Shown here in pieces: positions 1 through 9,009 of a DNA stretch of 18,303 nt. The translations under genes were made by a program, and so were the position numbers. Below the pieces are notes generated by a model. The model ran no database searches. It was not told where the DNA came from and saw only the letters and a program-made list of their open reading frames with translations. Numbering within the stretch: position 1 is the stretch's first letter; each line of letters starts with the position of its first letter. Origin of the DNA: Multifurca ochricompacta (taxonomy: Eukaryota; Basidiomycota; Agaricomycetes; Russulales; Russulaceae); assembly GCA_022496185.1 (NCBI GenBank), contig WTXG01000493.1, positions 1-18,303 on the forward strand, in the 5' to 3' direction.

Positions 1-150
1 CAAGCAAACGAGTCATGGGGATGGACGAAGGGCATGTGACAGATCCCACGATGGGGACATGATCTGGTAGTGAAGCGTGGGCCGCAGGGAAGGGTCATCG
101 TTGGGTAAGAAGAAAAAGACTGGGAGTGACGGGGTTCGTAACAAGAAGGG
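1..150 (-). repeat. Retroelement internal 3' tail, copy 1
   Basis: This stretch aligns, same orientation, with 2739-2882. Shared peptide in the restored minus frame: PNDDPSL, then PTLH, then IMSPSWD, then SHAL, ending in the same TGA. Positions 1-16 still resemble the first bases of the LTR-like block at 2324-2754, so a 3' LTR may begin at the window edge. Confidence 0.65.
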
Positions 151-1165
151 GGACAGGGTTGGTAGGTAAACGTACTGCTTGGGTGAAGGGGATGAGCTCT
201 GGGTGGGTTCTAAGTGCGTCTCGAACAGTAAAATATCTGTCTTCTATTGTAACACCTAGATCAGTAAAATTTAGGGTGCTGAAGAGGCTGATAAATCGTC
301 TGTCCAGGAGATCAAAGCCTTGGAGTAATGTTCTTGCCCCACTAAAGATGTCTTGCAGTTCTGGGGAGAGGGTGCGATTCAAGCGGGCAAGGGAAGCGTT
401 CCAGGAATAGACCAGCAGGCCCCTTTGGAAAGTGCGAGGGTTGGGGGCCAAATAACCTACTTTGGCACAAAGATTGAGGTTTACAAAGTGGGAGGGGGGG
501 TAATGAGGGGAACGAAGAAATCGATCAAGGCGAGGACGAATAGGAACGTTGTGAAAGTGAGGAAAGCGGAGAGGAATGCCCACACCAGGGAGATAATGGG
601 GGAGATCAGCGAGCACGTCCACAAAGCAGGGGAATTGGTCAAAGAAGCTAGGTTCTCTGGAGAACTGAGCGGGCACCCAAGACTCTTGATGACCATCAAG
701 CGAGTAGTATATAAGATACTGGTGAGGATTGGTTGGATGGTCAGTGCAAAGGGGGCGATTGACGAGAGAAGGAGGAGGTGTCCGATGGACAAGGCCAGGG
801 TGGCAGGGAGAGAGGGCGTTTGCTGCAGTGGGAGGGGGTGGAGCAGGGGTTGGAAGACGAATATAACGAGGGGGGGGGGTGCCAAAGGTATTGGATGCGT
901 TTACGAGGCCTGGAGGAACAAGAGGGGGCAATTGGAGGGTAGGGGAGGGCACAGGGAAAGGATGAAGTTCTGGGAGTTCCAGAGGAGGCAAGACCAATGA
1001 AGGAGGGGCAGGGGATGCTGTGGCAGCTGCCTCTACTAAGGCAGTGAAGTTGAGGATCTCGTAGGGGGGGAGGCTGCTTGATCCGAAGCGTTGGTCAAAG
1101 GGGAGCTGTTCTGAGACACTAGGGCACTTGTCAGTCACTGTCTGCTTGTGAAAGAGACTGTCCAA
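95..1165 (-). pseudogene. Internal open frame of LTR retroelement, no start codon, frameshifted 3' end
   Basis: A 356-codon open frame starts directly after the LTR-like block; an in-frame TAA lies at the junction. There is no in-frame ATG anywhere: the first usable codon is TTG, so normal eukaryotic initiation is not possible as the sequence stands. The first third is rich in Pro, Leu and Ala (SPAPPSLVLPPLELPELH and similar), and the last third is more globular (FSGARTLLQGFDLLDRRF). I do not recognise a capsid, zinc-knuckle, protease or polymerase motif; position next to the LTR suggests a gag-like product. The related copy at 2750-2882 shows that the original C-terminus continued in another frame (PNDDPSL...IMSPSWD, stop TGA near position 15-17). 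This frame therefore suffered an indel somewhere near 120-145. The pol region, if it exists, is not in view. Confidence 0.5.
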
Positions 1166-1392
1166 ATGTTACAACTCACTGTCGACTGCCTGGACAGTGG
1201 ATTGTATGTGAAGGGGAGGGATTTGGAAGTGGGCAAAGGATGAGAGTGAGGGTGAAAGTGCAAAGGAGACGAAGCGAACAGCTCAAGGGCAGGGGATGAG
1301 AAGCCTTCCACAAGGTGGGGCTAATCTCCTAGGTAATCAGGAACCAGATCACAAGTGGACAGTCTGGAGCTGTCCATTCTATTCCCAAAGGG

Positions 1393-1400
1393 TTTATATA
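1393..1400 (-). promoter_or_regulatory. TATA box within the LTR-like block
   Basis: TATATAAA on the minus strand, followed by CCC. It sits about 110 bp downstream of the 7-bp tandem array and 226 bp before the proposed LTR end. Transcription would start roughly at 1360-1370 and run leftwards into the internal frame at 95-1165. This is inferred from the motif and its position only. Confidence 0.5.
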
Positions 1401-1510
1401 CGTAATTACAACCGGGACTTTGGTCTGTGCACCACTTTAGGGGAGGTTAACTTCGCTTTAACTCCCTACTGATCCACCAATGAGAATAGCCCCCCTTTTG
1501 GGCTTAGAAA

Positions 1511-1573
1511 TCCGCAGTCCGCAGTCCGCAGTCCGCAGTCCGCAGTCCGCAGTCCGCAGTCCGCAGTCCGCAG
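1511..1573. repeat. Minisatellite, 9 perfect copies of a 7-mer (TCCGCAG)
   Basis: Nine head-to-tail perfect TCCGCAG units (63 bp; CTGCGGA on the minus strand), followed by a degenerate partial unit. It lies inside the LTR-like block, upstream of the TATA box in element orientation. The lack of any mismatch suggests recent expansion or homogenisation. The 67-codon plus-strand open frame that crosses it (1480-1683) is an artefact of the repeat. Confidence 0.9.
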
Positions 1574-1953
1574 TTTGTGGACTGCTGTTTAGGCATGGTG
1601 GGGTTCTGTTAGTACTCTTCCCACAGCTCTCCAATTTGGCAGGAGTCCGGCCCTGGTCCGGACCGGCCCTTCTCTGGTCTTAATCTAGGGTTATCTTTGT
1701 CTCTGAGGGTTTTACAAGGTCTTCTGGGAGTGTCTGAGGATTTCTGGGGGGTCAGGAGGTTTTCTAGGGTGTCAGTTCATGACACTTACCTCATGCCACT
1801 CCTTCTGGTCTTCTGCATGGGACTTGCTGACTAGTCCTTTGGCATTCTCCACTTGTGGGCACTAAGCCTCATGTGGCAGCCTGAATGCTTCTCAGATGTT
1901 GTTCTTGGTTGGTCCCTTGCATCTGGCTGTGGCATGCTGGGTAGGTCATGACA

Positions 1954-2323
1954 CTGCCCCATGCAGCTTGTAGATACACATGGGCCTTGTTTCAGTAAAC
2001 TAATTTGATAATTTGATTATATTATAGTCTAAAGTAGTCTAGAGAGTATTTTAGATAGTGCCAGACTGGCAGAATTGGTTGCACATTAATAAAACAGATG
2101 CATCATGATTTTCAAGAAGTGGATCACTGATAACACTTTTATTTTACATCACACTGTTGATCTGCTTTGATATTTCATATGATAATACTAGAACATATTT
2201 AAAGATACCCTGTAGCATACATCAGATGAGATCTTTTATTTTTGTGGCTGCAGATGTGTTTTATCTTAGAATTTCTACTGATCTTGTCTGTTATGTCTGG
2301 TGCGGGACGTTCCACATGACTTG
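1954..2323. other. AT-rich spacer without recognisable gene
   Basis: Between the two LTR-like blocks. AT-rich, with no long open frame and no obvious tandem repeat. It may be degraded retroelement sequence or old intergenic DNA; nothing specific can be supported. Confidence 0.5.
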
Positions 2324-2754
2324 TGTGACAGCATGATTTGGGGGTTCAGGTAAGAAGCCAATAAGACCTCTTGGAGCATGAGTGGGATAAGTCAAAGTCA
2401 AAGGGGCTGTACCCTAAGACGATGTTAAGCGGAAGAGTGCCCAAAGCACTTGAGACAACAAAGCTCAGAGATCCAAAGGGAAGTCCAGAAGACAAGCACC
2501 GATGTATTCAATAAGTCAAGTCTGAGGTCTACAGTGTAGTTACAGCAGACTTATATATGTAATCGAATGGGCATCTATGAGATAAGAGACTGGAGTCAGG
2601 TGGGCCCGAATATATGGAAGCGGAGGGCATAAAGCCTGGCTTCTGATAGGGTATTAAGTAAGTGTCCAGTCATAAAGATAAGGAGATAACGGATAAAGAG
2701 ATAAAGAACCAAACATAGGTAAACTGCAAGTCAACAAGTCCAAAGTGAGTCACA
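2324..2754 (-). mobile_element. Second LTR-like block (431 bp) with 6-bp inverted ends
   Basis: The plus-strand ends are TGTGAC and GTCACA, a perfect 6-bp inverted pair with TG...CA termini. On the minus strand a TATATAA motif sits near 2549-2557, with about 225 bp from it to the 3' end, the same architecture as the block at 1167-1953 although the sequences do not align by eye. Its right side abuts the retroelement tail (2750-2882), so in minus orientation this would be a 3' LTR. No 5-bp target duplication is seen around 2324/2754, as expected if it is one LTR of a truncated element and not a solo LTR. No polypurine tract precedes it on the minus strand, which lowers confidence. Confidence 0.45.
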
Positions 2755-2882
2755 GGGATGGAAGCAGGGCATGTGATGGGTCCCAGGATGGAGACATGAT
2801 CAGGAAGTGCAGAGTAGGTGGTAAAGAGGGGTCATCATTGGGAAGAGTAAAGAAAGTGGGGTTGCTCGGCAAAGGCTGTAAC
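2750..2882 (-). pseudogene. Retroelement internal 3' tail, copy 2, truncated by MITE
   Basis: An open minus-strand frame ends with PNDDPSLPPTLHF, then IMSPSWDPSHALLPSL and TGA. It matches the tail of the element at 1-150 at protein level, and most codon differences are synonymous. The TGA overlaps the first bases of the adjoining LTR-like block. Similarity stops near 2882, where the foldback element begins, so the reading frame to 2944 is retroelement joined to MITE sequence and not a real protein. The missing upstream part is not found on the other side of the MITE. Confidence 0.6.
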
Positions 2883-3522
2883 ATTGTCAATGCATAATTG
2901 GTGCCTATACCTGCCAAACCTGCCACATGGGTACAGGTTTCCACAGGTTGGGAGCTGTATACCTAGTGATGTTCCGGCCCGGCTTGGCCCAAAAGCTGCA
3001 GCTTTGGCTTGGCCTGAGGCGGCTCCGGCTTTCCTAAAGTCTGGGCCGAGCCAAAGCCGCCACAGACGGCTTGGCCCAAGCCACGGCTTTTGGTAGAGAA
3101 AATTTTATGACATATAACTAGTAGTTATAGTTCAGCTAATCCAAATATGACTTGGTGTGTTATGTATTGCAAAGTTATATTGAAGAAAAAGTTTGAAATG
3201 CTGCAATAAACATGATCACGTGACCCAAATCAACCACTTTGTGATCAGATTTCTACTGATTTTGACAATTGCTATTGCACTTGTATGTGCTGTTGAAAGC
3301 CGCGGCCTGAGCCGGCAGCTTTGGCTTTTAGCTTCTCTGAGCCAGGCCAAAGCCCTTGCTGGGCCGTCACAACAGCCTGGCTTGGCCCGGCCCAAACAGG
3401 CCCGGCTTGGCCCGGCTTCTGGCTTTGAGCCAGGCCAGGCACATCACTATGTATACCCATACCCATACCCAGCAAAACCTGTGGCACTTACCCACACAGG
3501 TATGAAAACCCTTGACAATCAC
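2881..3522. mobile_element. Foldback / MITE-like element with long imperfect inverted repeats
   Basis: Outer ends are ATTGTCAA (2883-2890) and TTGACAAT (3512-3519). Further in, GTATACCTAGTGATGT (2957-2972) matches the reverse complement of 3441-3456 at 15 of 16 positions. Between these, ATACCTG and CCACAGG motifs also recur inverted, so the terminal repeat is about 90 bp but interrupted by indels. Two GC-rich arms (2975-3093 and 3297-3440), built from repeated GGCTTGGCCC-type words, flank an AT-rich core. TA dinucleotides at 2879-2880 and 3523-3524 could be a TA target duplication of the Tc1/mariner type, but spacing to the TIR differs by one base. No transposase is encoded, so it would be non-autonomous. 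The open frames inside it are by-products of the GC-rich arms. Confidence 0.6.
3453..3471. repeat. Short CCCATA tandem near the right MITE end
   Basis: About three units of TACCCA/CCCATA lie just outside the inner inverted repeat. The left arm lacks the expansion, which accounts for part of the length difference between the two ends. Confidence 0.6.
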
Positions 3523-3953
3523 TATTTGTAAGTGGTTAAGTCAGGCAGAAAGCTGGAAATAAATGCAAGACAATGGAACTTGCTCAGAGCAAAGATGGTC
3601 TCTGTTGACAGGGTTGTGCCTAAGGTGTATATCAGTTCTATAGGGGGGGGTCCTTCTTCTGAGGAGTCTTTTCCAAATGCCAATATTCCTGGATATTCAC
3701 AATGACCTGCATTCTTATGGAAGTAAAATGTACATGAACCAGTTGGTTCTTCTTCTATCATGCACCAGTCACCAATCACAGCAAGCACACCGGGTGGAGG
3801 GTTTGAGGGGTGTGTTATCCCACGTTCGCAGTGCAGCCAAAGGGGGACGATCGTAGTTGTTTCATATTCATCAAATTTAAAACTAGACACCTCGTTCCCC
3901 CCTGTGTCAGCAGAAACATAGGGGGTCCAGCATTTGTCTTCTTTCTTTTGATA
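3522..3953 (-). CDS. Coding fragment, unknown function, no ATG at its 5' end
   Basis: The minus frame is open from a TGA at 3954-3956 to a TAG at 3522-3524 (143 residues). Composition is protein-like, mixed hydrophobic and charged with six Cys, including YVSADTGGNEVSSFKFDEYE near the start and GDWCMIEEEPTGSCTFYFHK in the middle. The first in-frame ATG is internal, so this is either an internal or last exon or a truncated relic. Its stop codon lies within three bases of the MITE edge, which suggests that the insertion supplied the stop and removed the natural C-terminus. I do not recognise the family. It lies beside transposon debris, so it may itself be retroelement-derived. Confidence 0.4.
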   Translation of the reverse strand, partial: YQKKEDKCWTPYVSADTGGNEVSSFKFDEYETTTIVPLWLHCERGITHPSNPPPGVLAVIGDWCMIEEEPTGSCTFYFHKNAGHCEYPGILAFGKDSSEEGPPPIELIYTLGTTLSTETIFALSKFHCLAFISSFLPDLTTYK

Positions 3954-3956
3954 TCA

Positions 3957-4491
3957 TGCTTTCAAATCTATGAGTGTACAAATCTTTCCCCTTAAGAATT
4001 AGAGAGAAAAGCCCCTTACAACAAGAAAATGTGTGACTTTGGAGAATGGGAGGGAAGAGAGAGCCAGGTTTTTCAAAGCGCGAGCGCCGAGAGGTGTTCG
4101 AAATAGATGCCTCACCCCCCTACATATACTCGTAGTTGGGCCGCGAGCAAGGTCAGAATATCTAGATATTAATAACTCATATGACCATGACTACGCTCTT
4201 AGTAGTAGTAGTAGTAGTAGTAGGCGGAGGTGGAGGTGGAGGCGGAATCTGTGCCAGTGAAATAAGGAATTGATGGGTGGCTGTGTAGTAGTCAAGAGTC
4301 ATGCGGCGTCAGGTGCCTCTTTAACCTTCTACGACCGACAACCGGCATCGAAATTCTCCAACTCAAGAGTTCCACTTCATACTTAAACGTTAACACCGTT
4401 TAATTTTTTCATGTTCCCTAATCTCTTTTTTCTTTTTTTTCTAAAAGGAAAACGAGGCAAAAAAAAACCACTTCACTCACTCCCTTAAACT
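3957..4491. other. Intergenic stretch with trinucleotide arrays
   Basis: No supported gene. It holds (AGT)7 at 4201-4221, then GGAGGT-type repeats to about 4245, a T-rich tract around 4404-4440 and an A-tract near 4460-4468. From here rightwards simple repeats become very frequent. The 75-codon plus frame at 4033-4260 is closed by translation of these repeats into Ser/Arg runs and is not supported. Confidence 0.6.
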
Positions 4492-5512
4492 TTATAGGCA
4501 GTGTATATTAAAATTAGAGAGAGGTACCCCCAGCAGCAATCTGTTCCCAGGCATCATTTTCAGGGTTCCGTTCCGTTCCAGGGTAACAACAGACTGATAA
4601 ACATCTGTGTAGACAGGCCCAATCCTAACTGGCAAGGGTGATCCCGCCAGCCGAACGCGCTCCTGACCGACCCTGATACCTTGATAAGAATTACAAACCT
4701 TGTTGCTTAAGCACTCCCGAGCGAATCCCAGAGGGCCTCAAGGTTGAAATGTTCTCAGACCATAAAAATATAAAATAAAAATAAAAATAAAAAAATAAAA
4801 AAGATTAGTAATAAGACCGATAACTGTTCGTAAGTACCTTTGTATGGTGTTGTTCCTAACGCCTCGGTATATGTAGGACTAATTGGCAAAGTGGTCCACC
4901 TGTCCGCCGCGTGGAGCAACTTGAGGTTACTGCGCCCTACGACTCTTGAGAAGCCAAAACCATGAACGGAGGTAAGATTGCGAAAGAAGTCGGTCTCACA
5001 TCCGATTGCGGTCGGGATGGCCGCACCGTATCGGGCTTTCTTCTTAATAGGACCTGCGCCCGACTCTCCCCCAGGAGTCTCGGAAGTCGACTGAACCAAC
5101 GCCTCATTTCCCATCCCGGGGGGAGGGAACAATGCACCCATCGCACAGAACTATTTAAGGTAAGCCAGATCAGGTGAACCAAAACAAACCCAAGGCGCTG
5201 CTGAAAAAGTTTGATTGAAAAGTTGAACTCACCCCCCCCCCGAATGCTATGTTTTTGGATAGTAACTGAATTGACCAAAGTGTGAGGGCTCAAAGTTGCC
5301 ATATCTTGGTACGCAACCCAAGCTCCTCCTTCCAATGTTCCTTTAGGCAAAAGAGTGGGCGCAATTATTATTCTGGCGGGATATTTGAATAGCAAAGGAG
5401 CACCATCTTCAGCGTATAGCGCGCTAGGCCCGCGTGGGGCCCCCCTTTTTGGGAATAAGGAAAAGTTCAGCGCGAGTAGCGAACTGCTTTGAAGACCCAA
5501 GAAAGGCGGCAG
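4492..5512 (-). CDS. Probable multi-exon gene, unknown product
   Basis: Three minus-strand exons can be read. Exon a (about 5512-5233) includes ALYAEDGAPLLFKYPARIII and ends at a GTGAGT donor inside a G10 run. Exon b (5150-4838) begins FCAMGALFPPPGMGNEALVQ and includes AIGCETDFFRNLTSVHGFGF. Exon c (4736-4492) begins PLGFARECLSNKVCNSYQG and contains VYTDVYQSVVTLERNGTLK before TAA at 4492-4494. Intron 5151-5232 is 82 nt. Intron 4737-4837 is 101 nt with a TACTAATC branch-like motif and a T-rich tract. The b-to-c junction keeps phase exactly (codon G|GC). The a-to-b junction is out by one base unless the G10 run is G9. The 5' end is unresolved because the upstream frame is interrupted by stops near 5513. 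No domain recognised; every splice call is by eye. Confidence 0.4.
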
Positions 5513-7220
5513 CTATTCGGAAGCAAATAGGCACCAACGACACTCCACTCCCCTACCCATGACGACCCTTGATTGGTGAATTAGAAGATTGTCGCGTAGA
5601 ACCAAAGGTTTTCAAACTCCTACGTTGAGAAGAAGATGACCATGATTTTCATTCGAAGCTAGAGGCCCCCCCCCCCAGAGGTCAGAGTGAGCGACTTGAC
5701 CGGTTTCCATCCATTCGTAGCTTGCCGTCTCCATTCTGCCCTTCCATCTGCATTCCCTATCTTCTGTCTGTCCAGCTGGATCCGACCCTAGATTACAGTC
5801 AAGGTGAAACCGAATATGGAAGGTCCTACCCATCCATCCCGAAAAATGAAGGATTTCCATCCCTCATAAAAATTTTCCTTGAAGGCAAAAACAACAACTC
5901 CACGCGTTCATACGTGGCTAGACATGCAAGAAGGGGAGAAAAGATGAGGCGAGGAAGATCTCGAGGGGAAGGAAGGAAGGAAGAGAAGGGAATCCGGAGC
6001 GGGCGTTCTTCCGGACGTAAGAATGCCGACTACTCGTGAGAGATCATGACTACACCACACGCGCACTTCCGTATCATGGTTGTGTGGGGAAGGTGAAGGA
6101 GGGAATGCTCTGGCTCTCGTTACTCCAGCGAGCAACTCAAACACAACGTTTTTTTCCGAGCCGACTTGATCGGATGGATGGAGGGGAGGCAGGACGGGGG
6201 TTCGCAAGATAAGAACATTCAAATACATATATATGCGATGGGGCAACACGGCGTTGCAACTTGAACCCGGCTGCGTGAAGGAAAACATGATATGATGGAA
6301 GGAAAGGGAGGCCAAAAAAACGTATACGTACAAGTGCCGCACCCCTTACTGACAACGCACGCAAGCACGCACGCACGCACACTATCTTTTCTTTTTTCTT
6401 TTTTTTTTTTTTTGGCGGAAATGGGAGAAATGGAAACGGATTCATCACACTGCAACAAGTTCCAGCCATCATCAATGTATCTAAGCATGTGGATGAGGGC
6501 GGATGCTTTCCGAACGACGGAGTGACTCGGAGCGCTACAGCCGCGAATTAAAAGGAAATCGGGTCTCCCCACAAGCGATAACTTAAAAGTTATATTATGG
6601 AAGGGGGAGAGGGGGGGGGAGGGGGTAGGAATGAATTCGAAGGTTGTTGAGCTGGCTGAACCACTCCTCAATTCCGACTTCCTCCCCCCCAACTGTTCCA
6701 ATGACATTTGCATGGGGGAACCCGTTTGGCGCCGCTCTCACACCGCCACCGCTTGCTTACGCGTTCTTCGTCGTGGCCGATGAGGTAGCCGAAGAGAGAG
6801 AAGAGAGAGAGAGAGGGAGGGAGGAAGGGCGGGGGGTCCCTTCCCTTCTTCTCCCCATTCCCACACACACGCACTTACTTTAACGCCTGCAAGAAACCTG
6901 AACCTGAATGAAGAATAGAAATGAAGGATGCGAAAAGATAGAAACACAACTACGTGCCTAGCATGCATATGCCGTGAAAATAACACACCAAACCAAACCA
7001 ATAAGGCGGACATGATCAGGAGCGTACATACCGTCGTCACCCGTACATATCCTCCTGCTGAAGGGACTACCCAAGCCAGTAAGAGTAAGAGAGAAAGTGG
7101 AACCAAAAAACAAAAAAACAAAAAAGTTCGAAAAGAAGAATCCACACTTGACCCCCTCTCAACACACAGTGCTGAGCATGGCACAATAGGATGAATGACC
7201 CAGTGGGAGAGAGTGTGACT

Positions 7221-7244
7221 GACACTGACACTGACACTGACACT
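7221..7244. repeat. Microsatellite (GACACT)4
   Basis: Four perfect hexamer units flanked by unique sequence. Confidence 0.9.
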
Positions 7245-7514
7245 GGAAGGTCCTTTACTGTACCCGCGTTAGGAAGGGACGTCCCCTCCTCTGGAATGAA
7301 ATATCAGAATACGTAGCTCATGCAACGAATTGACAGTGCTCCATTTTACGTTTGAGAGGAAGGCAGACAAGTCAGTCAATCTGCCAAGCGTTTTATGCTC
7401 TCCCTACTGGTTGTACCCCATAGCAGGGGACTCGGATGTGATGCGATGCATAACCTGTCCGATTCAACTGGCAAGGGGGGGGGTTTTATCCACAATCATG
7501 ATGATGCCCCAGTT

Positions 7515-7539
7515 GTCATGTCATGTCATGTCATGTCAT
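7515..7539. repeat. Microsatellite (GTCAT)5
   Basis: Five perfect pentamers in tandem. Confidence 0.9.
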
Positions 7540-8001
7540 TTTCATTTATTATAAGTGCCTTGCCTTGTAGGTACCTTACTACTTTACGCATTATACTTCA
7601 AAGGTATGTAGGTGGTGTTGATGCGCCCAAACCTTTTTTTTTTTTCCATTTCTTTTTATTTATTTATTTTATTCTTTTCGGAATTAATTTTTGTTGGTTT
7701 TTTGTTTTTGTTCTCGCTCTCGCTTGGTCCTCCTCCCCATTCGGTTGGTATTGCACGATACAATACAATCGATTTCGATTTTCTTCTTCTCCTTCCTCTT
7801 CCTTGGCTATCTCATCACGGGCGTCACGAGTGCATGCACAGCACAGCGCTTTGGAATTCTTCTCTTCTTCTATGCTACTACGGGCCGGGGCATGAGGTAC
7901 GCCTGGTCTGTGTGTCTGGTCTGTACTGTATATCTCCTCTCTCTCCTAATCTCCTAAGTGGCCTAGAGCTGTCTCAAAAAAAAAAAAACCCAGTTTAACC
8001 C

Positions 8002-8036
8002 CTCTTCCCTCTCTTCCCTCTCTTCCCTCTCTTCCT
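8002..8036. repeat. Minisatellite, 9-mer CTCTTCCCT, nearly 4 copies
   Basis: Three perfect CTCTTCCCT units plus a partial fourth, all pyrimidine on the plus strand. Confidence 0.9.
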
Positions 8037-8227
8037 CACAAGCTCTTATCTCATATCCGTATCTCTCATACTGTATCAACCTACAATTACACATTTCAAG
8101 AATCGTCCCCCCAAAAATCAATCAATAAACCCACACCCATTATCGATTTTGCAATGCATGGCCATACGAATACCGGCTACATGCCTCCGAACCATCCGAA
8201 TAAAAACCTGGGGGTAGGGGCGTGTGC

Positions 8228-8264
8228 ATAGATAGATAGATGGATGGATGGATGGATGGATAGA
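8228..8264. repeat. Compound tetranucleotide array GATA/GATG
   Basis: GATA units pass into GATG units and back to GATA, a compound microsatellite that suggests a point change followed by expansion. Confidence 0.9.
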
Positions 8265-8905
8265 CGTGTTCGTCGATGAGCTTCGACCCCCCCCCTCCCA
8301 TTGAAAAAAAACTCTGCGCCGGAGTCATTAGATATCATATCATGCAATTGCATGACCCCGGTGGGATATCACACCACACCTATGTGTGGGCATGCGTACG
8401 CGGGAGCATTTAATCAAAGCAAGTTCAGATGATCCCGATCATCGCAAGTACGGACGGTGGTGGAGTTTAGCTAGGGGGGGGGGAGGGAGGGAGATGGCCT
8501 TATATAGAAGCTGAATGAGAAAGCCAAAGGGGAAAGAAAGGTGTTTTCTGTTGCTTGAATAGCCAGCTCAATGATCGACCACTCACTGGCAGGGGCCATA
8601 TCAGACTCACATTACACAAAGAGTATATGATGATATGCCGTGACATTGCATTAAAAAACGTGGATAGGAACATGGCGTTCGATGAGAGACGTATCAAAAA
8701 AAAAAATAAACCGTTAATCGGTACTGTTACTTGTTAAAAGCCCTGTCTTGTCTTGCATGGCATGGCATGGCAAGCCTGTCAAAAAAAAAAAACAAAACAA
8801 AAACCATTTTTTCAGCGTACGTGGGTTGTGCAGAACCATGATGTGTGTTGTGTATGTATGTGTGTATGTATGTGTGTGTGTATATGGGGTGTATGCGAAG
8901 GAGTA

Positions 8906-8934
8906 GGAAGGAAGGAAGGAAGGAAGGAAGGAAG
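8906..8934. repeat. Microsatellite (GGAA)7
   Basis: Seven tandem GGAA units, purine-only on the plus strand, about 75 bp past the stop codon of the minus gene at 9010-10217, in its likely 3' flank. Confidence 0.9.
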
Positions 8935-9009
8935 AGAAATGAATGAAGTGTCAGGGAAGCCCATAATAACATACAGTCTTTGCCTGAGAAGAGGGAAAGC
9001 CAACCAGGC

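Larger units (their letters stand above)
1167..1953 (-). mobile_element. LTR-like block of a retrotransposon (787 bp)
   Basis: Read on the minus strand the block begins TGTCATGACC and ends GTTGTAACA, so it has the TG...CA (TGT...ACA) termini usual for LTRs. It contains a TATA box (1393-1400) about 230 bp before its 3' end, which fits a U3-R-U5 layout, and a 7-bp tandem array in the would-be U3. The long internal open frame starts right after it on the same strand, as expected for a 5' LTR. Against this, no matching second LTR is visible: the sequence at the left window edge, where the 3' LTR would start, does not resemble this terminus. The bases after the terminus begin TTTGGACAG and do not match a primer-binding site that I recognise. 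Termini are therefore provisional. Confidence 0.5.
5516..9009. other. Long simple-repeat-rich intergenic region
   Basis: No gene could be supported. Contents include: a minus-strand open frame at 5612-5860 that may be an upstream part of the gene at 4492-5512 (unproven); (CACG)n at 6355-6382; T15 at 6399-6413; a G-rich tract at 6601-6629; (GA)n with GGGA runs at 6791-6829; (GACACT)4 at 7221-7244; (GTCAT)5 at 7515-7539; a T/A-rich tract at 7624-7700; A13 at 7976-7988; a 9-mer array at 8002-8036; GATA/GATG array at 8228-8264; (CATGG)n at 8755-8772; TG-rich 8840-8885; (GGAA)7 at 8906-8934. Hydrophobic-looking frames here (for example 7395-7998) are T-rich low-complexity translations. Confidence 0.7.

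Noticed and set aside
353..1000. 215-codon plus-strand open frame
   Set aside because: It is antisense to the 95-1165 frame and rich in Gly/Arg/Lys as expected from the reverse of a Pro/Leu-rich frame; no independent support.
2957..3096. Ala/Pro-rich peptide across the left GC-rich arm
   Set aside because: The arm is a repeated GGCTTGGCCC-type word inside the foldback element; both strands and several frames stay open for compositional reasons.
4492..5512. Idea that this stretch is a mitochondrial insertion (NUMT)
   Set aside because: The exons are separated by GT-AG introns with matching phase and use no recognisable mitochondrial protein; kept as a nuclear gene candidate.
5908..7184. Several 100-160-codon minus-strand open frames
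   Set aside because: They overlap in different frames and translate GA/CT tracts and homopolymers into Ser, Phe, Leu and Lys runs; composition effect only.
7395..7998. Hydrophobic plus-strand frames resembling membrane proteins
   Set aside because: All three frames look hydrophobic because the DNA is T-rich; no start context, no motif.
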